Source: Helicobacter brantae (GTDB lineage Bacteria > Campylobacterota > Campylobacteria > Campylobacterales > Helicobacteraceae). From it: a stretch of DNA of 40,016 nucleotides. This document shows, one piece after another, positions 10,534-18,773 of this stretch. The DNA is taken from assembly GCF_003364205.1 (NCBI RefSeq), contig NZ_NXLV01000016.1:1-40016 (forward strand), given 5' to 3'. A model generated the notes under the pieces. That model ran no database searches. It saw only the letters and a program-made list of their open reading frames with translations, and was not told where the DNA came from. The position numbers were made by a program, and so were the translations under genes. The first letter of the stretch is position 1. Each line of letters starts with the position of its first letter.

Positions 10534-11478
10534 TTAGATTTTTGCCTCTTCTCTTCTTTGGAGAAGCTCCCATTTTTTATCAACATCTTTTTGCCATTGC
10601 TCGATAATATGCTCATTTTCAGGCTTAAAGAGGTGCTTGAATCTTCCTTGCACTCCAAGATAATCACGCACAGGAATGATATTTTTTGGTCTGTATGTGA
10701 TGTGCAATTCGTGTCCATTGATAATCTCATAGAGTGGGAATACCAAAGAATCAACTGCCAAATCCATCATCTCAACTGTGTTATTGCAATCAAATCTCCA
10801 CTCAGTTGTACAAGCACTCAAAGCATTGATAAATGTTGGTCCTTCTGTATCAAGTGCAGTTTTGATTTTCTTGTTCATATCTTTCCACTTATTGGGTGCT
10901 ACTTGAGCGACATAAGGAGATCCGTGAGCTGCAAAGATAGCTAGGATATCTTTTTTCTTCTCTTTCTTACCATAGCTCACTCTTCCTGCAGGAGTTGTAG
11001 AAGTGCTTGAACCTAGAGGAGTAGATCCACTTCTTTGTCCTCCTGTATTTGCATAAACCTCATTGTCAAAGCAGATATAAGTGAGATCGTGTCCTCTCTC
11101 AAAACATCCACTAATCCATTGAAATCCAATGTCATAAGTCGAACCATCACCACCAAAAGCTACAAATTTAGGTCTATCACCTTTGTATTTACCTTTTCTA
11201 CTCAATGCCTTATACATCGCTTCAGCTCCTGCAACTGCTGTTGAGCTGTTTTCAAATCCGATGTGAATCCAAGGCACATCCCAAGAAGTATAAGGATAAA
11301 CTGCAGTTGAAACCTCAATACATCCTGTTGAGTTTCCAATCAAAATATGTCCATCTACAGAGTTGAGAACTTCACGGATAATCATTCCATGAGCACAACC
11401 AGGGCAAAGGAGGTTTGCTCCCTCAAATTTCTCTGCTGATTTTGAAAATTGTTTTAGATTTTTTACTTCTTTTGTCAT
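10534..11478 (-). CDS. porB: Pyruvate:acceptor oxidoreductase subunit beta
   Basis: The 314-residue thiamine-pyrophosphate-binding subunit of the four-subunit pyruvate oxidoreductase, which makes acetyl-CoA and CO2 and passes electrons to flavodoxin or ferredoxin. The TPP motif begins at AFGGDGSTYDIGFQW and ends near EVYANTGGQRSGSTPLG; LLCPGCAHGM near residue 24 supplies conserved Cys of the family. AAGGAG precedes ATG. Last gene of porG-porD-porA-porB, followed by a hairpin terminator. This enzyme replaces pyruvate dehydrogenase in Helicobacter. Confidence 0.95.
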   Translation of the reverse strand: MTKEVKNLKQFSKSAEKFEGANLLCPGCAHGMIIREVLNSVDGHILIGNSTGCIEVSTAVYPYTSWDVPWIHIGFENSSTAVAGAEAMYKALSRKGKYKGDRPKFVAFGGDGSTYDIGFQWISGCFERGHDLTYICFDNEVYANTGGQRSGSTPLGSSTSTTPAGRVSYGKKEKKKDILAIFAAHGSPYVAQVAPNKWKDMNKKIKTALDTEGPTFINALSACTTEWRFDCNNTVEMMDLAVDSLVFPLYEIINGHELHITYRPKNIIPVRDYLGVQGRFKHLFKPENEHIIEQWQKDVDKKWELLQRREEAKI

Positions 11479-11488
11479 TTTCTACTCC

Positions 11489-12703
11489 TTAGTTGAACGC
11501 CATTTTTTTACCACGAAGTCCTACAAACTGCTGTGTAGCGTGTGTAAGCTTTCCTGCTTTTGCGTTGTTGTCAAGCTCTTGATAAATCTCATTGAGCATT
11601 TCTTGTGTCATATCTCTTCCACCAAGTCCATAGATATAGTTTGAAAGAATTGGCTTACTTGAAGAATGTTGTAATACTGCTACACCTACCTCATTAAATA
11701 GCATTCCCATTGCTCCTGCAGGAAGACTTCTATCTAGCATTGCAATTGCCTTGCAGTTTTTGAGTACTTCAGCAATTTGGGCATAAGGGAATGGTCTTAG
11801 AGTTCTAATCGATACAACTCCAGCTTTGATTCCCTTAGCTCTTGCATTTTTTGCTGCAATTCTTGCTGACTCAACTGTCGTTCCAAGAGCCACGATTGCC
11901 ACTTCTGCATCGTCCATATCATACTTTTCTACTAGAGAATATTTGCGTCCTGTGAGCTTTGCAAACTCTGCAAATACTTCTTCAATAGTCTTAGCTGATT
12001 CCATAATGTCGTGGTGAAGTTGAGCTTTGTGCTCAAAGTGCCAATCTTCTTCAGTTTGTGCTCCATAAGTGATAGGCTTTGAGAAATCAAGCATTGCATT
12101 TTTTGGCTTGAACTCACCTACAAACTTATAAGCTTCCTCATCGCTCAAAGGCTCTACATTTTGAGCTGTGTGAGAACAGATAAATCCATCTTGATTGACA
12201 ATTGTAGGGATTCTTGTGCTCTCAGCAATTCTAAAAGCCATAAGATTGAAGTCATAAGCTTCTTGAGGATTGTAAGCACAAAGATTTAGCCATCCTGTAT
12301 CTCTGCTTAGATACATATCAGAGTGATCTCCATTTACATTCAAAGGAGCAGCCAATGCACGATTTACAAGGTTGAGAACGATAGGAACTCTCATACCAGA
12401 AGCTTGATACATTACCTCAGTCATCAATGCAAAACCTTGTGAGCTTGTCGCAGTCGCAACCCTTCCACCAGCAGCAGAAGCACCCACACACGCACTCATC
12501 GCAGCGTGCTCTGACTCTACCATCACAAACTCACCATCAACATATCCATCACTCAAAAACTTTCCATAGTTTTGCACAATTGGTGTTGAAGGTGTGATAG
12601 GGTAAGCAGCCACAACATCAATTTGTGCTTGTCTTAGAGCGTGGCTTGCCGCCATATTTCCATCCCAAACTTCAGTTTTTAACAATTCGTATTTTTCAGC
12701 CAT
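11489..12703 (-). CDS. porA: Pyruvate:acceptor oxidoreductase subunit alpha
   Basis: A 404-residue subunit that carries the pyrimidine-binding half of the TPP site. The N-terminus shows AAYPITPSTPIVQNYG, the family's YPITPSTP signature, then VESEHAAMSACVGASAAGGR, where the conserved Glu activates TPP. The C-terminal half has AMLDRSLPAGAMGMLFNEV. porB starts 10 bases after its stop and porD ends 12 bases before its start, each with its own AAGGAG-like site, so the subunits are translated independently from one message. Confidence 0.95.
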   Translation of the reverse strand: MAEKYELLKTEVWDGNMAASHALRQAQIDVVAAYPITPSTPIVQNYGKFLSDGYVDGEFVMVESEHAAMSACVGASAAGGRVATATSSQGFALMTEVMYQASGMRVPIVLNLVNRALAAPLNVNGDHSDMYLSRDTGWLNLCAYNPQEAYDFNLMAFRIAESTRIPTIVNQDGFICSHTAQNVEPLSDEEAYKFVGEFKPKNAMLDFSKPITYGAQTEEDWHFEHKAQLHHDIMESAKTIEEVFAEFAKLTGRKYSLVEKYDMDDAEVAIVALGTTVESARIAAKNARAKGIKAGVVSIRTLRPFPYAQIAEVLKNCKAIAMLDRSLPAGAMGMLFNEVGVAVLQHSSSKPILSNYIYGLGGRDMTQEMLNEIYQELDNNAKAGKLTHATQQFVGLRGKKMAFN

Positions 12704-12715
12704 AGAATCTTCTCC

Positions 12716-13105
12716 TTACTTACTTTCTTTTTGAGGCCACTTAGCAAGAGCTTCAGTATTCTCTTCATTTTCATCAAACATCAATAAAGATTTTGGGTTT
12801 GTAGGACAAACTTCTACACAAACTCCACATCCTTTACAATGCACATAATCCACACCACTTAGCTTCTCATCTCTTGCCAAAATTGCACCATCTGGACAAT
12901 AAACCCAGCAATTAAAACAATTGATACAAATGTTGTTGTTATGGACAGGCTTTTGTACTCTCCAGTGAGCTACACTTCTTTTCTTTGAGCTATTTTCTGT
13001 ATAAGCTCTATTCTCAGGCAATTTCTCTTGAACTTTGATTCCATCTTCACTTCCTTCAAATGCAAAAAGCACAGAACCAATCTCAAATTCATTCCAACCT
13101 TTCAT
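12716..13105 (-). CDS. porD: Pyruvate:acceptor oxidoreductase subunit delta (2[4Fe-4S] ferredoxin)
   Basis: A 129-residue ferredoxin-like electron-transfer subunit. Two cluster motifs are clear: CINCFNCWVYCPDG (about residues 56-69) and CKGCGVCVEVCPTNP (about 89-103), each CxxCxxCxxxCP. The N-terminal ~50 residues lack such motifs and probably contact the other subunits. It links TPP chemistry in PorA/B to the external acceptor. Starts with ATG preceded by AAGGAGAGAG, 11 bases after porG. Confidence 0.95.
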   Translation of the reverse strand: MKGWNEFEIGSVLFAFEGSEDGIKVQEKLPENRAYTENSSKKRSVAHWRVQKPVHNNNICINCFNCWVYCPDGAILARDEKLSGVDYVHCKGCGVCVEVCPTNPKSLLMFDENEENTEALAKWPQKESK

Positions 13106-13116
13106 TCTCTCTCTCC

Positions 13117-13689
13117 TTATTTTACTTCGTTATATGCTCTTGTGATTGCCTCACGGTTAGCATCGATAATTTTTTGTGGCAATTTCTTTCCTAGCAACTT
13201 GATAAATCGCTCCAAGAAATACTCAAGATCCATATTTCCACCTAGTCCATTTGATACTTTAAGCAAAGCACCAAGCATAGGAGCGTTTGGAACTGACTTA
13301 CCAATCGTCTCACGAGAGATTTTAATACAATCAAGCACATACACTTCTTTTCCCTTAAGCTCAGGTTTTTTAGCGATTAGCTCTTCTTTGCTTAGGTGAG
13401 TTGTGATGATATATTTTGTCCCTTCTTTTTCATTGGCACAAATATCTGAGATAAAAACCAATCCTGGGTCAATAACCAAAACATAATCAGGTCTCATAAA
13501 TTTCTCATGATTGAGAACTTGAGAATCATCGATTCTGTTGTAAGCAGTCATTTCTGCCCCTCTCTTTGCAGAACCATAAAACGCAAATGCTTGCACTTGC
13601 TTTCCTGTCCCTGCAACTACATCAGCCAAACCTTTTGCACCTGTTACTGCACCTTGTCCAGCACGACTATGCCATCTAATTTCTAGCAT
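13117..13689 (-). CDS. porG: Pyruvate:acceptor oxidoreductase subunit gamma
   Basis: A 190-residue subunit with the gamma-domain start MLEIRWHSRAGQGAVTGAKGLADVV and the GSAKRGAEMTAYNRI segment typical of 2-oxoacid oxidoreductase gamma chains. It is thought to help bind CoA and hold the complex together. First gene of the operon; a strong AAAGGAGG lies before the ATG and a TAAAAT box about 43 bases upstream. Confidence 0.95.
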   Translation of the reverse strand: MLEIRWHSRAGQGAVTGAKGLADVVAGTGKQVQAFAFYGSAKRGAEMTAYNRIDDSQVLNHEKFMRPDYVLVIDPGLVFISDICANEKEGTKYIITTHLSKEELIAKKPELKGKEVYVLDCIKISRETIGKSVPNAPMLGALLKVSNGLGGNMDLEYFLERFIKLLGKKLPQKIIDANREAITRAYNEVK

Positions 13690-13731
13690 CTATACCTCCT
13701 TTGAGTTCCAAATAAAAGTTTTGATTTGCGT

Positions 13732-13737
13732 ATTTTA
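13732..13737 (-). promoter_or_regulatory. Likely -10 box of the por operon
   Basis: Minus-strand TAAAAT (context GTGTAAAATACG), 42 bases before the porG ATG, in the short gap between the HAD gene stop (13750) and porG. The leader then ends in a strong AAAGGAGG. Confidence 0.45.
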
Positions 13738-13749
13738 CACCACATTGCT

Positions 13750-14391
13750 CTAAAGTTGACACTTTATGTAATCTAAAGCCTGTTGTATATCTTCAAAGAC
13801 AAAATCTGTATATTCTCTAAGATTTTTATCATATCTTCCCTGCACTCCAATCCCCACCACATCGGCATTCTTAGCTGATTGCATATCAAAAAAAGTATCC
13901 CCTATCATATACACTTTAGTTCTATCATACTCTAGCCCTTCCAATGCCCTCAATATCGGCTCTGCACTAGGTTTTGGCTCACTTACATCATCAATCCCTA
14001 CAATGCGAAAAAAATAATTTATCATTCCCAAATTTTCTAAAATTTTTTTGGAAAAAAAGCTTGATTTAGAGGTTACAACCCCCAATAAATACGAGCTTGG
14101 AAGCGTTTTGAAAGAATCCATTACTTTTGGTAACAAAATTGTTTTTTGCAAATAAATTCTCTCATAATTTGAGCGATAAAGCTTCACACACTCCTCAATT
14201 TTTTCTTGAGGTAATCCCATTTTGATAAACATTTCTCTCAGAGGATAGCCAATTAGCGTTTGGATTTCTTGCTCTCTGCCCTTGAAATTAAATCCAAAAA
14301 ACAAACTTGCATTGATAAAACTCTCTAAAATCGCTTGAGTAGAATCAATCAAAGTCCCATCTAAATCAAAAAGCAAAATCTTCTCTTTCAT
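13750..14391 (-). CDS. HAD-superfamily phosphatase, phosphoglycolate phosphatase-like
   Basis: 213 residues with all HAD motifs: LLFDLDGTLIDS (motif I, nucleophile and acid Asp), the Ser/Thr of motif II in GVVTSKS, the Lys of motif III in SEPKPSAEP, and MIGDTFFDMQSAKNADV (motif IV). The cap is the small helical type of the Gph/PGMB group. Substrate cannot be read from sequence; a phosphoglycolate or nucleotide phosphatase is plausible. Its ATG overlaps the MATE stop (ATGA), so its translation is coupled to the transporter. Confidence 0.85.
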   Translation of the reverse strand: MKEKILLFDLDGTLIDSTQAILESFINASLFFGFNFKGREQEIQTLIGYPLREMFIKMGLPQEKIEECVKLYRSNYERIYLQKTILLPKVMDSFKTLPSSYLLGVVTSKSSFFSKKILENLGMINYFFRIVGIDDVSEPKPSAEPILRALEGLEYDRTKVYMIGDTFFDMQSAKNADVVGIGVQGRYDKNLREYTDFVFEDIQQALDYIKCQL

Positions 14392-15737
14392 TGTGCAAAT
14401 ACTCCTTTTCTCTTCTCATAAAACATAACCCCTAGCAAAACAAACAATGTCAAAAATGCTGAAATTGGATAAGTGCTCCACGCTCCTATCATACCAAAAT
14501 GGCTACTCAAAAAGGGCAAAAGCAAGATTGTAAATCCAATGGTATAACAAAGTGTGATGACCAACGCTCCTAGTGGGCGTTGCACAGATTGTAAGAAAAT
14601 AGAGCTTACCATATACAATCCCACTCCGATATATGCTAGAAACCATATCCTCATCGCAAAGACAATATCAGCAACCAAAGAGCTATCTCTGCTAATATCC
14701 TCTGCACTCAAAAAGGTTGTAACAAACTCTTCTCCAAAAACAAAAAACGCCCCATAAAGCAAAATACTCACAAAAAGCGAGAAAAGAAGTGCAAAGCGAT
14801 AAATCCCTCTCACTCTACTCATCTCTTTTGCCCCATAATTGAAACTTGCAATAGGTTGCACACCTTGAGCAACAGAGAGCAAAATAGTAAAAAACACAAT
14901 CCCCCCATACATTACAATCGTATAGATAAGCACCCCTCTCTCCCCTACAATCTTCATCAAAGTAAGGTTATAAAAAAGCATTACCACACTAGCACTCAAC
15001 TCTGAAGCACACGCAGGGACGCCGTTTTTGGCTGATTGAAAAATCTTTTTGAAACTGAAAGCAGGAATAAAATACAAATCCCCTCTTTTGCTCAAAAAAT
15101 GCCAAAGTAAGATACTGATTGCCACGATATTTCCCAAAATCGTAGATAAGGCACTTGCATAGATTCCAAGATTGAAAACAAATAAGAAAAGATAATTAAA
15201 CACAATATTGCCAATGGAGGCGATAATCATCGAAATCATCGCTAGTCGTGGTTGCCTATCATTGACAGCAAACATATCTAGCACAGGGTGGAGAAACATA
15301 ATAAACGCTCCACCAAAGATAATACTTAGATACTCACTCACAAGCTCTAAGAGATTGTCATTTGCCCCTAAAAAGACAGAAAGCTCTTTGGTATAGACAA
15401 ACAACACTACACTTAGCACCACCCCAAAACCAAGCAAAAAATACACAATCGAGCTAAAAAATTCTCTTGCCTTCTCACTCTTCCCTTTGCCCAAATAGTA
15501 AGAAATCATCGCACTTCCCCCCACAGAGAAAAGCAATTCGCAAGCAATCAATGCAGGGAAAATCGGCCAAGTGATTCCAAGAGCAGAAACTGCGTCTTTG
15601 CCTAGTGCGTGAGCGACAAAAAACCCATCTACAATAGCGTGAGTGCTTAAAGAGAGCATCGAGAGGAGTGAGGGAAAAAAATAGTAAAAAAATAAACGAT
15701 TGATTTTCTCATTTTTGAGATCGATTTGCTTTGCCAC
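14388..15737 (-). CDS. MATE family efflux transporter
   Basis: A 449-residue integral membrane protein with about 12 predicted helices in two related halves, as in multidrug and toxic compound extrusion pumps driven by Na+ or H+. Near the start, NRLFFYYFFPSLLSMLSLS and AIVDGFFVAHALGKDAVSALG match the MATE N-lobe; a second-half counterpart is GVPACASELSASVVMLFYN. The start is GTG with AGGGGAG close upstream. It lies 9 bases after kdsB and overlaps the HAD gene, making kdsB-MATE-HAD one unit. Substrate unknown. Unrelated in detail to the second MATE at 35094. Confidence 0.88.
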   Translation of the reverse strand: MAKQIDLKNEKINRLFFYYFFPSLLSMLSLSTHAIVDGFFVAHALGKDAVSALGITWPIFPALIACELLFSVGGSAMISYYLGKGKSEKAREFFSSIVYFLLGFGVVLSVVLFVYTKELSVFLGANDNLLELVSEYLSIIFGGAFIMFLHPVLDMFAVNDRQPRLAMISMIIASIGNIVFNYLFLFVFNLGIYASALSTILGNIVAISILLWHFLSKRGDLYFIPAFSFKKIFQSAKNGVPACASELSASVVMLFYNLTLMKIVGERGVLIYTIVMYGGIVFFTILLSVAQGVQPIASFNYGAKEMSRVRGIYRFALLFSLFVSILLYGAFFVFGEEFVTTFLSAEDISRDSSLVADIVFAMRIWFLAYIGVGLYMVSSIFLQSVQRPLGALVITLCYTIGFTILLLPFLSSHFGMIGAWSTYPISAFLTLFVLLGVMFYEKRKGVFAQ

Positions 15738-15746
15738 TTGCTCCCC

Positions 15747-16454
15747 CTATGAAAACAGCTTGATTGCTCTCTCTTTGTCTTCTATCGTATCAATCCCAAT
15801 ACTTTGGGTTTGCACCAAAAGGGTTGCGATACTTTTTTGATGATACAATGCCCTCAACTGCTCTAATTTCTCAATCTCCTCTAGTGGGGATTTAGCAAGA
15901 CTACAAAACTCTTGAAGAGATTGATTGCTAAAAGCATAAATCCCCAAATGTCCAAAATACTCCACTTCTGCATTATCGCGATTGTAGGGAATAAGAGAGC
16001 GTGAGAAATATAGAGCTTGATTGCCCTTATCTAACACGACTTTGACAAGATTGGGATCTTGGGCTTCTTCTTGAGTAATAGACTTGATACAAGTCCCCAT
16101 AAAGCAAGGCTTTTCACTCATCATTGTTTTGAGTGAGAGTAAAATCTCACTTTCAACAAATGGCTCATCTCCTTGCATATTGATAATAATCTCACTTTTT
16201 TCTAACCCCAAAATCCTTACAGCCTCAGCACATCGATCAGTGCCACTGCTATGAGAAGAAGAAGTCATCACAGCCTCAATCTTGTGCCTTTGGCAAACTT
16301 CCACAATCTCTTCACTATCTGTTGCCACACAGACTTCATCAACCTCTTTGGCTCTCAGAGCTGATCTCACAATCATTGGTAAGCCTAAAATATCAGTGAG
16401 CATCTTGCGTGGAAATCGTGTGGATTGCAATCGTGCAGGGATAATAATCATCAT
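15747..16454 (-). CDS. kdsB: 3-deoxy-manno-octulosonate cytidylyltransferase
   Basis: A 235-residue enzyme that activates Kdo as CMP-Kdo for lipid A-core assembly. Motifs: IIIPARLQSTRFPRKML at the N-terminus (CTP binding), VCVATDSEEI, SGTDRCAEA and NMQGDEPFVE. I place the start at ATG 16454 (MMIIIPARL), which has AAGG five bases upstream and gives the usual N-terminus; the open frame extends further upstream without conserved sequence. Leads the kdsB-MATE-HAD unit. Confidence 0.94.
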   Translation of the reverse strand: MMIIIPARLQSTRFPRKMLTDILGLPMIVRSALRAKEVDEVCVATDSEEIVEVCQRHKIEAVMTSSSHSSGTDRCAEAVRILGLEKSEIIINMQGDEPFVESEILLSLKTMMSEKPCFMGTCIKSITQEEAQDPNLVKVVLDKGNQALYFSRSLIPYNRDNAEVEYFGHLGIYAFSNQSLQEFCSLAKSPLEEIEKLEQLRALYHQKSIATLLVQTQSIGIDTIEDKERAIKLFS

Positions 16455-16483
16455 CTCAACCTTAGAATCAAAATAAAAAATGG

Positions 16484-16489
16484 ATTTTA
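16484..16489 (-). promoter_or_regulatory. Likely -10 box for kdsB
   Basis: Minus-strand TAAAAT (context TTGTAAAATCCA) 29 bases before the kdsB ATG, in the divergent gap shared with the HEPN gene at 16565. Confidence 0.4.
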
Positions 16490-16530
16490 CAACAATACCC
16501 CCAACCTTTCCCAACCCCCAAAAACATATA

Positions 16531-16539
16531 TGCTAAAAT
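16531..16539 (+). promoter_or_regulatory. Extended -10 promoter of the first HEPN gene
   Basis: TGCTAAAAT, an extended -10 (TGn-TAAAAT), 25 bases before the ATG. The surrounding AAACATATATGCTAAAATCC recurs almost exactly before the second HEPN gene (38914-38927), which strengthens the assignment: conserved non-coding sequence at two loci. Expected leader about 20 nt. Confidence 0.6.
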
Positions 16540-16564
16540 CCTCTAAAATCCCAAAGGAGCAAAA

Positions 16565-17290
16565 ATGCAAAAACTCTCCAAAGACACACTTAAATCTTTT
16601 AGAGCCAATATTACTTCCATTCTCTCTCCTGAAAGATTAAAAAGCTTTGAGGGGGATATAGAGAGCTACTATAAGAATAGACTTCTAGCCCTAAGGGCAG
16701 GACATAAGATTGCAGAGATAGAGATTTATCTTAGAAATATGCTTGATTTTTGTTTGAGAGAGTTAGTGGGAGAGGAGTGGATAAGAGAGGAGAGAAGTCT
16801 TCAACACATCAAACCAAAAACTCATCTCCCCCTTATAGAACTCTCCCTCTCTCAAATCCTCTCAAGTCTAATGCTAGGAGAAGTGATCGATCTGATTGGA
16901 GAGTATAAAATAGAGCATTATATGTTTGAGTTAGAGGATTTGGACTTTAGCAAATATCATTGGAGCAACAAAAACTCAGGATATCTCAATGGTAGGAAAA
17001 ATAGATTTTCCAATGTTGCCAAAGTGTGCATTGCTCTAAACTTACTTCGCAACATTCGTAATCGTGCATTTCATTGGGAAAATTTACTCAAAATCAGAAA
17101 AAATAATGGTGTCATCTATCCAAGAATTACCCATAAGGCGTGGGGAGTAAAAATTGGGATTCCACCTGAGAAAATATTAGAGTTTTTGGATGATTTAATA
17201 GACAGCATAGAGAATGAAGTAATAAAAAGTCATCAAAATATAGATATTAGAGGATTTAAAGGTGGGCGTCGGTCCGCCCTACGAAAGTGA
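16565..17290 (+). CDS. HEPN-domain, Abi_2/AbiF-like protein (paralogue 1)
   Basis: 241 residues, no signal peptide or membrane segment. The core LLRNIRNRAFHWENLLK holds R165-x4-H170, the HEPN ribonuclease motif, in the same context as the RNxxxH of Abi_2-type abortive-infection proteins. Other conserved blocks: EIYLRN-LDFCL, ILSSLM-GE, YKIEHYM, KYHWSN. By hand count it is about 55% identical to the protein at 38952 over the first 178 positions without a gap. AAAGGAG precedes ATG. The last nine residues (GGRRSALRK) are encoded by a GC-rich hairpin element that in paralogue 2 lies after the stop. Predicted role: RNA-cleaving toxin or defence protein; no antitoxin gene is adjacent. Family placement is by motif only. 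Confidence 0.6.
   Translation: MQKLSKDTLKSFRANITSILSPERLKSFEGDIESYYKNRLLALRAGHKIAEIEIYLRNMLDFCLRELVGEEWIREERSLQHIKPKTHLPLIELSLSQILSSLMLGEVIDLIGEYKIEHYMFELEDLDFSKYHWSNKNSGYLNGRKNRFSNVAKVCIALNLLRNIRNRAFHWENLLKIRKNNGVIYPRITHKAWGVKIGIPPEKILEFLDDLIDSIENEVIKSHQNIDIRGFKGGRRSALRK
17264..17279 (+). repeat. GC-rich hairpin element, copy 1
   Basis: GGGCG-TCGGTC-CGCCC, a 5-bp GC stem in AT-rich DNA, with GGTCCGCCCT shared exactly with copies at 39637 and 39816. Here it lies inside the last codons of the HEPN gene. The next ~20 bases (GAAAGTG...GGGATTATAT) also loosely resemble those after the other copies (GGGAATTATAG). No T run follows at once, so it is not a standard terminator. Confidence 0.6.
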
Positions 17291-17336
17291 GTGGGATTAT
17301 ATCTCTTTTTGGTAAATAATCTTGAAAATATAGAAG

Positions 17337-17389
17337 GAGAAAGTTTGGGCATCAGTTAGCAATGCAAATGGGGTAATACAAACTTTTTC
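17337..17389. terminator. Long-loop inverted repeat between convergent genes
   Basis: GAGAAAGTTTG (17337-17347) pairs with CAAACTTTTTC (17379-17389), 10 of 11 positions, with a ~31-base loop. It sits between the HEPN gene (+) and the Sel1 gene (-), so it may stop both transcripts, but the loop is long and the stem AT-rich. The rest of 17291-17425 shows no gene. Confidence 0.3.
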
Positions 17390-17425
17390 TACTAGCAATT
17401 CTCTTTTCTAGCAACAAGCAAAAAT

Positions 17426-18595
17426 TTAATATCCTGCCTCATTCAGTCGTGCGTAGTTTTTACAACCTAGCTCATTTTTTAAATCACAAGCTTTGCCAAA
17501 AAGCGTTTTGGCTTTATACTTATCTTGTTTAATTCCTCTGCCATTCTCATACATTACTCCAAGATTATTGCAAGCCATACCATAGTCTATATCACAAGCG
17601 ATTTTATAAAGCTCAACAGCTTTAAAACTATCTTGTTTAACTCCTTCACCATTCATATACTTGTTTCCAAGATTGTAACAACCAATAATTACTCCATCAT
17701 CACAAGCCATAGTGTAAAACTCTACTGCTTTAAACTTATCTTGCTTAATCCCATCTCCTGTATCATAGATATATCCAACCTTAACGCAAGCCGAACTATT
17801 ACCCTTATCACAAGCCCTCTGATAAAACTCTACAGCCCTACTCTTATCTTGTTTAATTTTTTCACCTTCATAATAAAAGTTAGCAATATAAAAGCACGCC
17901 ATATCAGTACCTAAATTACAAGATTTATCAAATAATTCTGAAGCTTTTAGTATGTCTTGTTTTACGCCATTTCCACTTGCATAAAGCACTCCTAGATTTC
18001 TGCACCCTGAAGCACTCCCTCCACTGCAAGCCTTCTGATAAAGCTCAACAGCCTTGGCTCTATCTTCTGCGATTTCCTCTCCTTTATCATACAGATTTCC
18101 AAGGATATTGCAACCAAAGGCATATCCCAATTCACAAGATTGTGTATAAAACTCTACTGCTTTGGATATATCTTTTTTTATATTCCTACCCTCATCATAC
18201 ATCACTCCAAGATGAAAACAAGCTCTTGCGTCTTTCTTATCACAAGCCTTTTTGGAAAATTTCATTGCTTTATTTATATATTGCTCTACCTCTTTTCTAT
18301 CATCTATAAAATTTGAGAAAATTTCACACCCTTCTCCATCTCCAAAATCACAAGCTTTGGAAAGATTTTCTCTAGCTTTTTTAAAATCCTGTTCTACACC
18401 TGCACCCACAAAATATGCACTAGCTAGATTTCTGCACCCTGCACCATTTTTTTTATCACAAGCTTGTTTCCAAAACCTTATAGCTGTTTCATAATCCCTC
18501 TTCTCAAAAGCTTCTGCTCCCCTCTCCACCAAACTCTTCTCCCCCTCTCCAAACAACACCCCAAGCATACACAAAATCACAACTAATTTTTTCAT
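17426..18595 (-). CDS. Secreted Sel1-repeat, cysteine-rich (Hcp-like) protein
   Basis: 389 residues. A Sec signal peptide (MKKLVVILCMLGVLFG, cleavage near 17) is followed by ten ~36-residue Sel1-like repeats, each with a Cys pair spaced C-x7-C (e.g. CDKKNGAGC, CDLKNELGC). In the Helicobacter cysteine-rich proteins HcpA-HcpC such pairs form a disulfide clamping each helix hairpin, giving an alpha/alpha solenoid outside the cytoplasm. The repeat consensus is GxxYxxGxGVKQDxxKAVEFYxxACDxG. Known Hcp proteins act at the host interface, but this one's target is unknown. The repeats are regular enough that recombination could change their number. AAGGA precedes ATG. Confidence 0.9.
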   Translation of the reverse strand: MKKLVVILCMLGVLFGEGEKSLVERGAEAFEKRDYETAIRFWKQACDKKNGAGCRNLASAYFVGAGVEQDFKKARENLSKACDFGDGEGCEIFSNFIDDRKEVEQYINKAMKFSKKACDKKDARACFHLGVMYDEGRNIKKDISKAVEFYTQSCELGYAFGCNILGNLYDKGEEIAEDRAKAVELYQKACSGGSASGCRNLGVLYASGNGVKQDILKASELFDKSCNLGTDMACFYIANFYYEGEKIKQDKSRAVEFYQRACDKGNSSACVKVGYIYDTGDGIKQDKFKAVEFYTMACDDGVIIGCYNLGNKYMNGEGVKQDSFKAVELYKIACDIDYGMACNNLGVMYENGRGIKQDKYKAKTLFGKACDLKNELGCKNYARLNEAGY

Positions 18596-18622
18596 AACAA
18601 TTCCTTAAAAGATTTTTGATTT

Positions 18623-18628
18623 TTTATA
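18623..18628 (-). promoter_or_regulatory. Possible -10 box of the Sel1 gene
   Basis: Minus-strand TATAAA (in GTTATTATAAAAAATC), 27 bases before the ATG at 18595, between that gene and the tRNA genes. Confidence 0.3.
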
Positions 18629-18664
18629 ATAACAAATTTTAACTGAAAGCAAAATAAAGAAAGA

Positions 18665-18752
18665 ATGGTGCCGAAGGTCGGACTCGAACCGACACAGGGT
18701 TGCCCCTACCAGATTTTGAGTCTAGCGCGTCTACCAGTTTCACCACTCCGGC
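18665..18752 (-). tRNA. tRNA-Leu (anticodon CAA)
   Basis: Reads GCCGGAG at the 5' end, pairing with CTTCGGC before A-CCA (CCA encoded). The anticodon stem CTAGA/TCTGG encloses CTCAAAA, so the anticodon is CAA (codon UUG). The T arm GGTTCGAGTCC is clear, and the long variable arm is typical of class II tRNA-Leu. Confidence 0.95.
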
Positions 18753-18773
18753 ACATTAAAGAAAGAAAAGATA

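Noticed and set aside
16455-16514. Longer N-terminus for kdsB
   Set aside because: Not family-like and runs across the TAAAAT promoter candidate; ATG 16454 has AAGG and the conserved IIIPAR start.
17264-17279. Rho-independent terminator for the HEPN genes
   Set aside because: Only a 5-bp stem, no T run, and in copy 1 it lies within the coding region.
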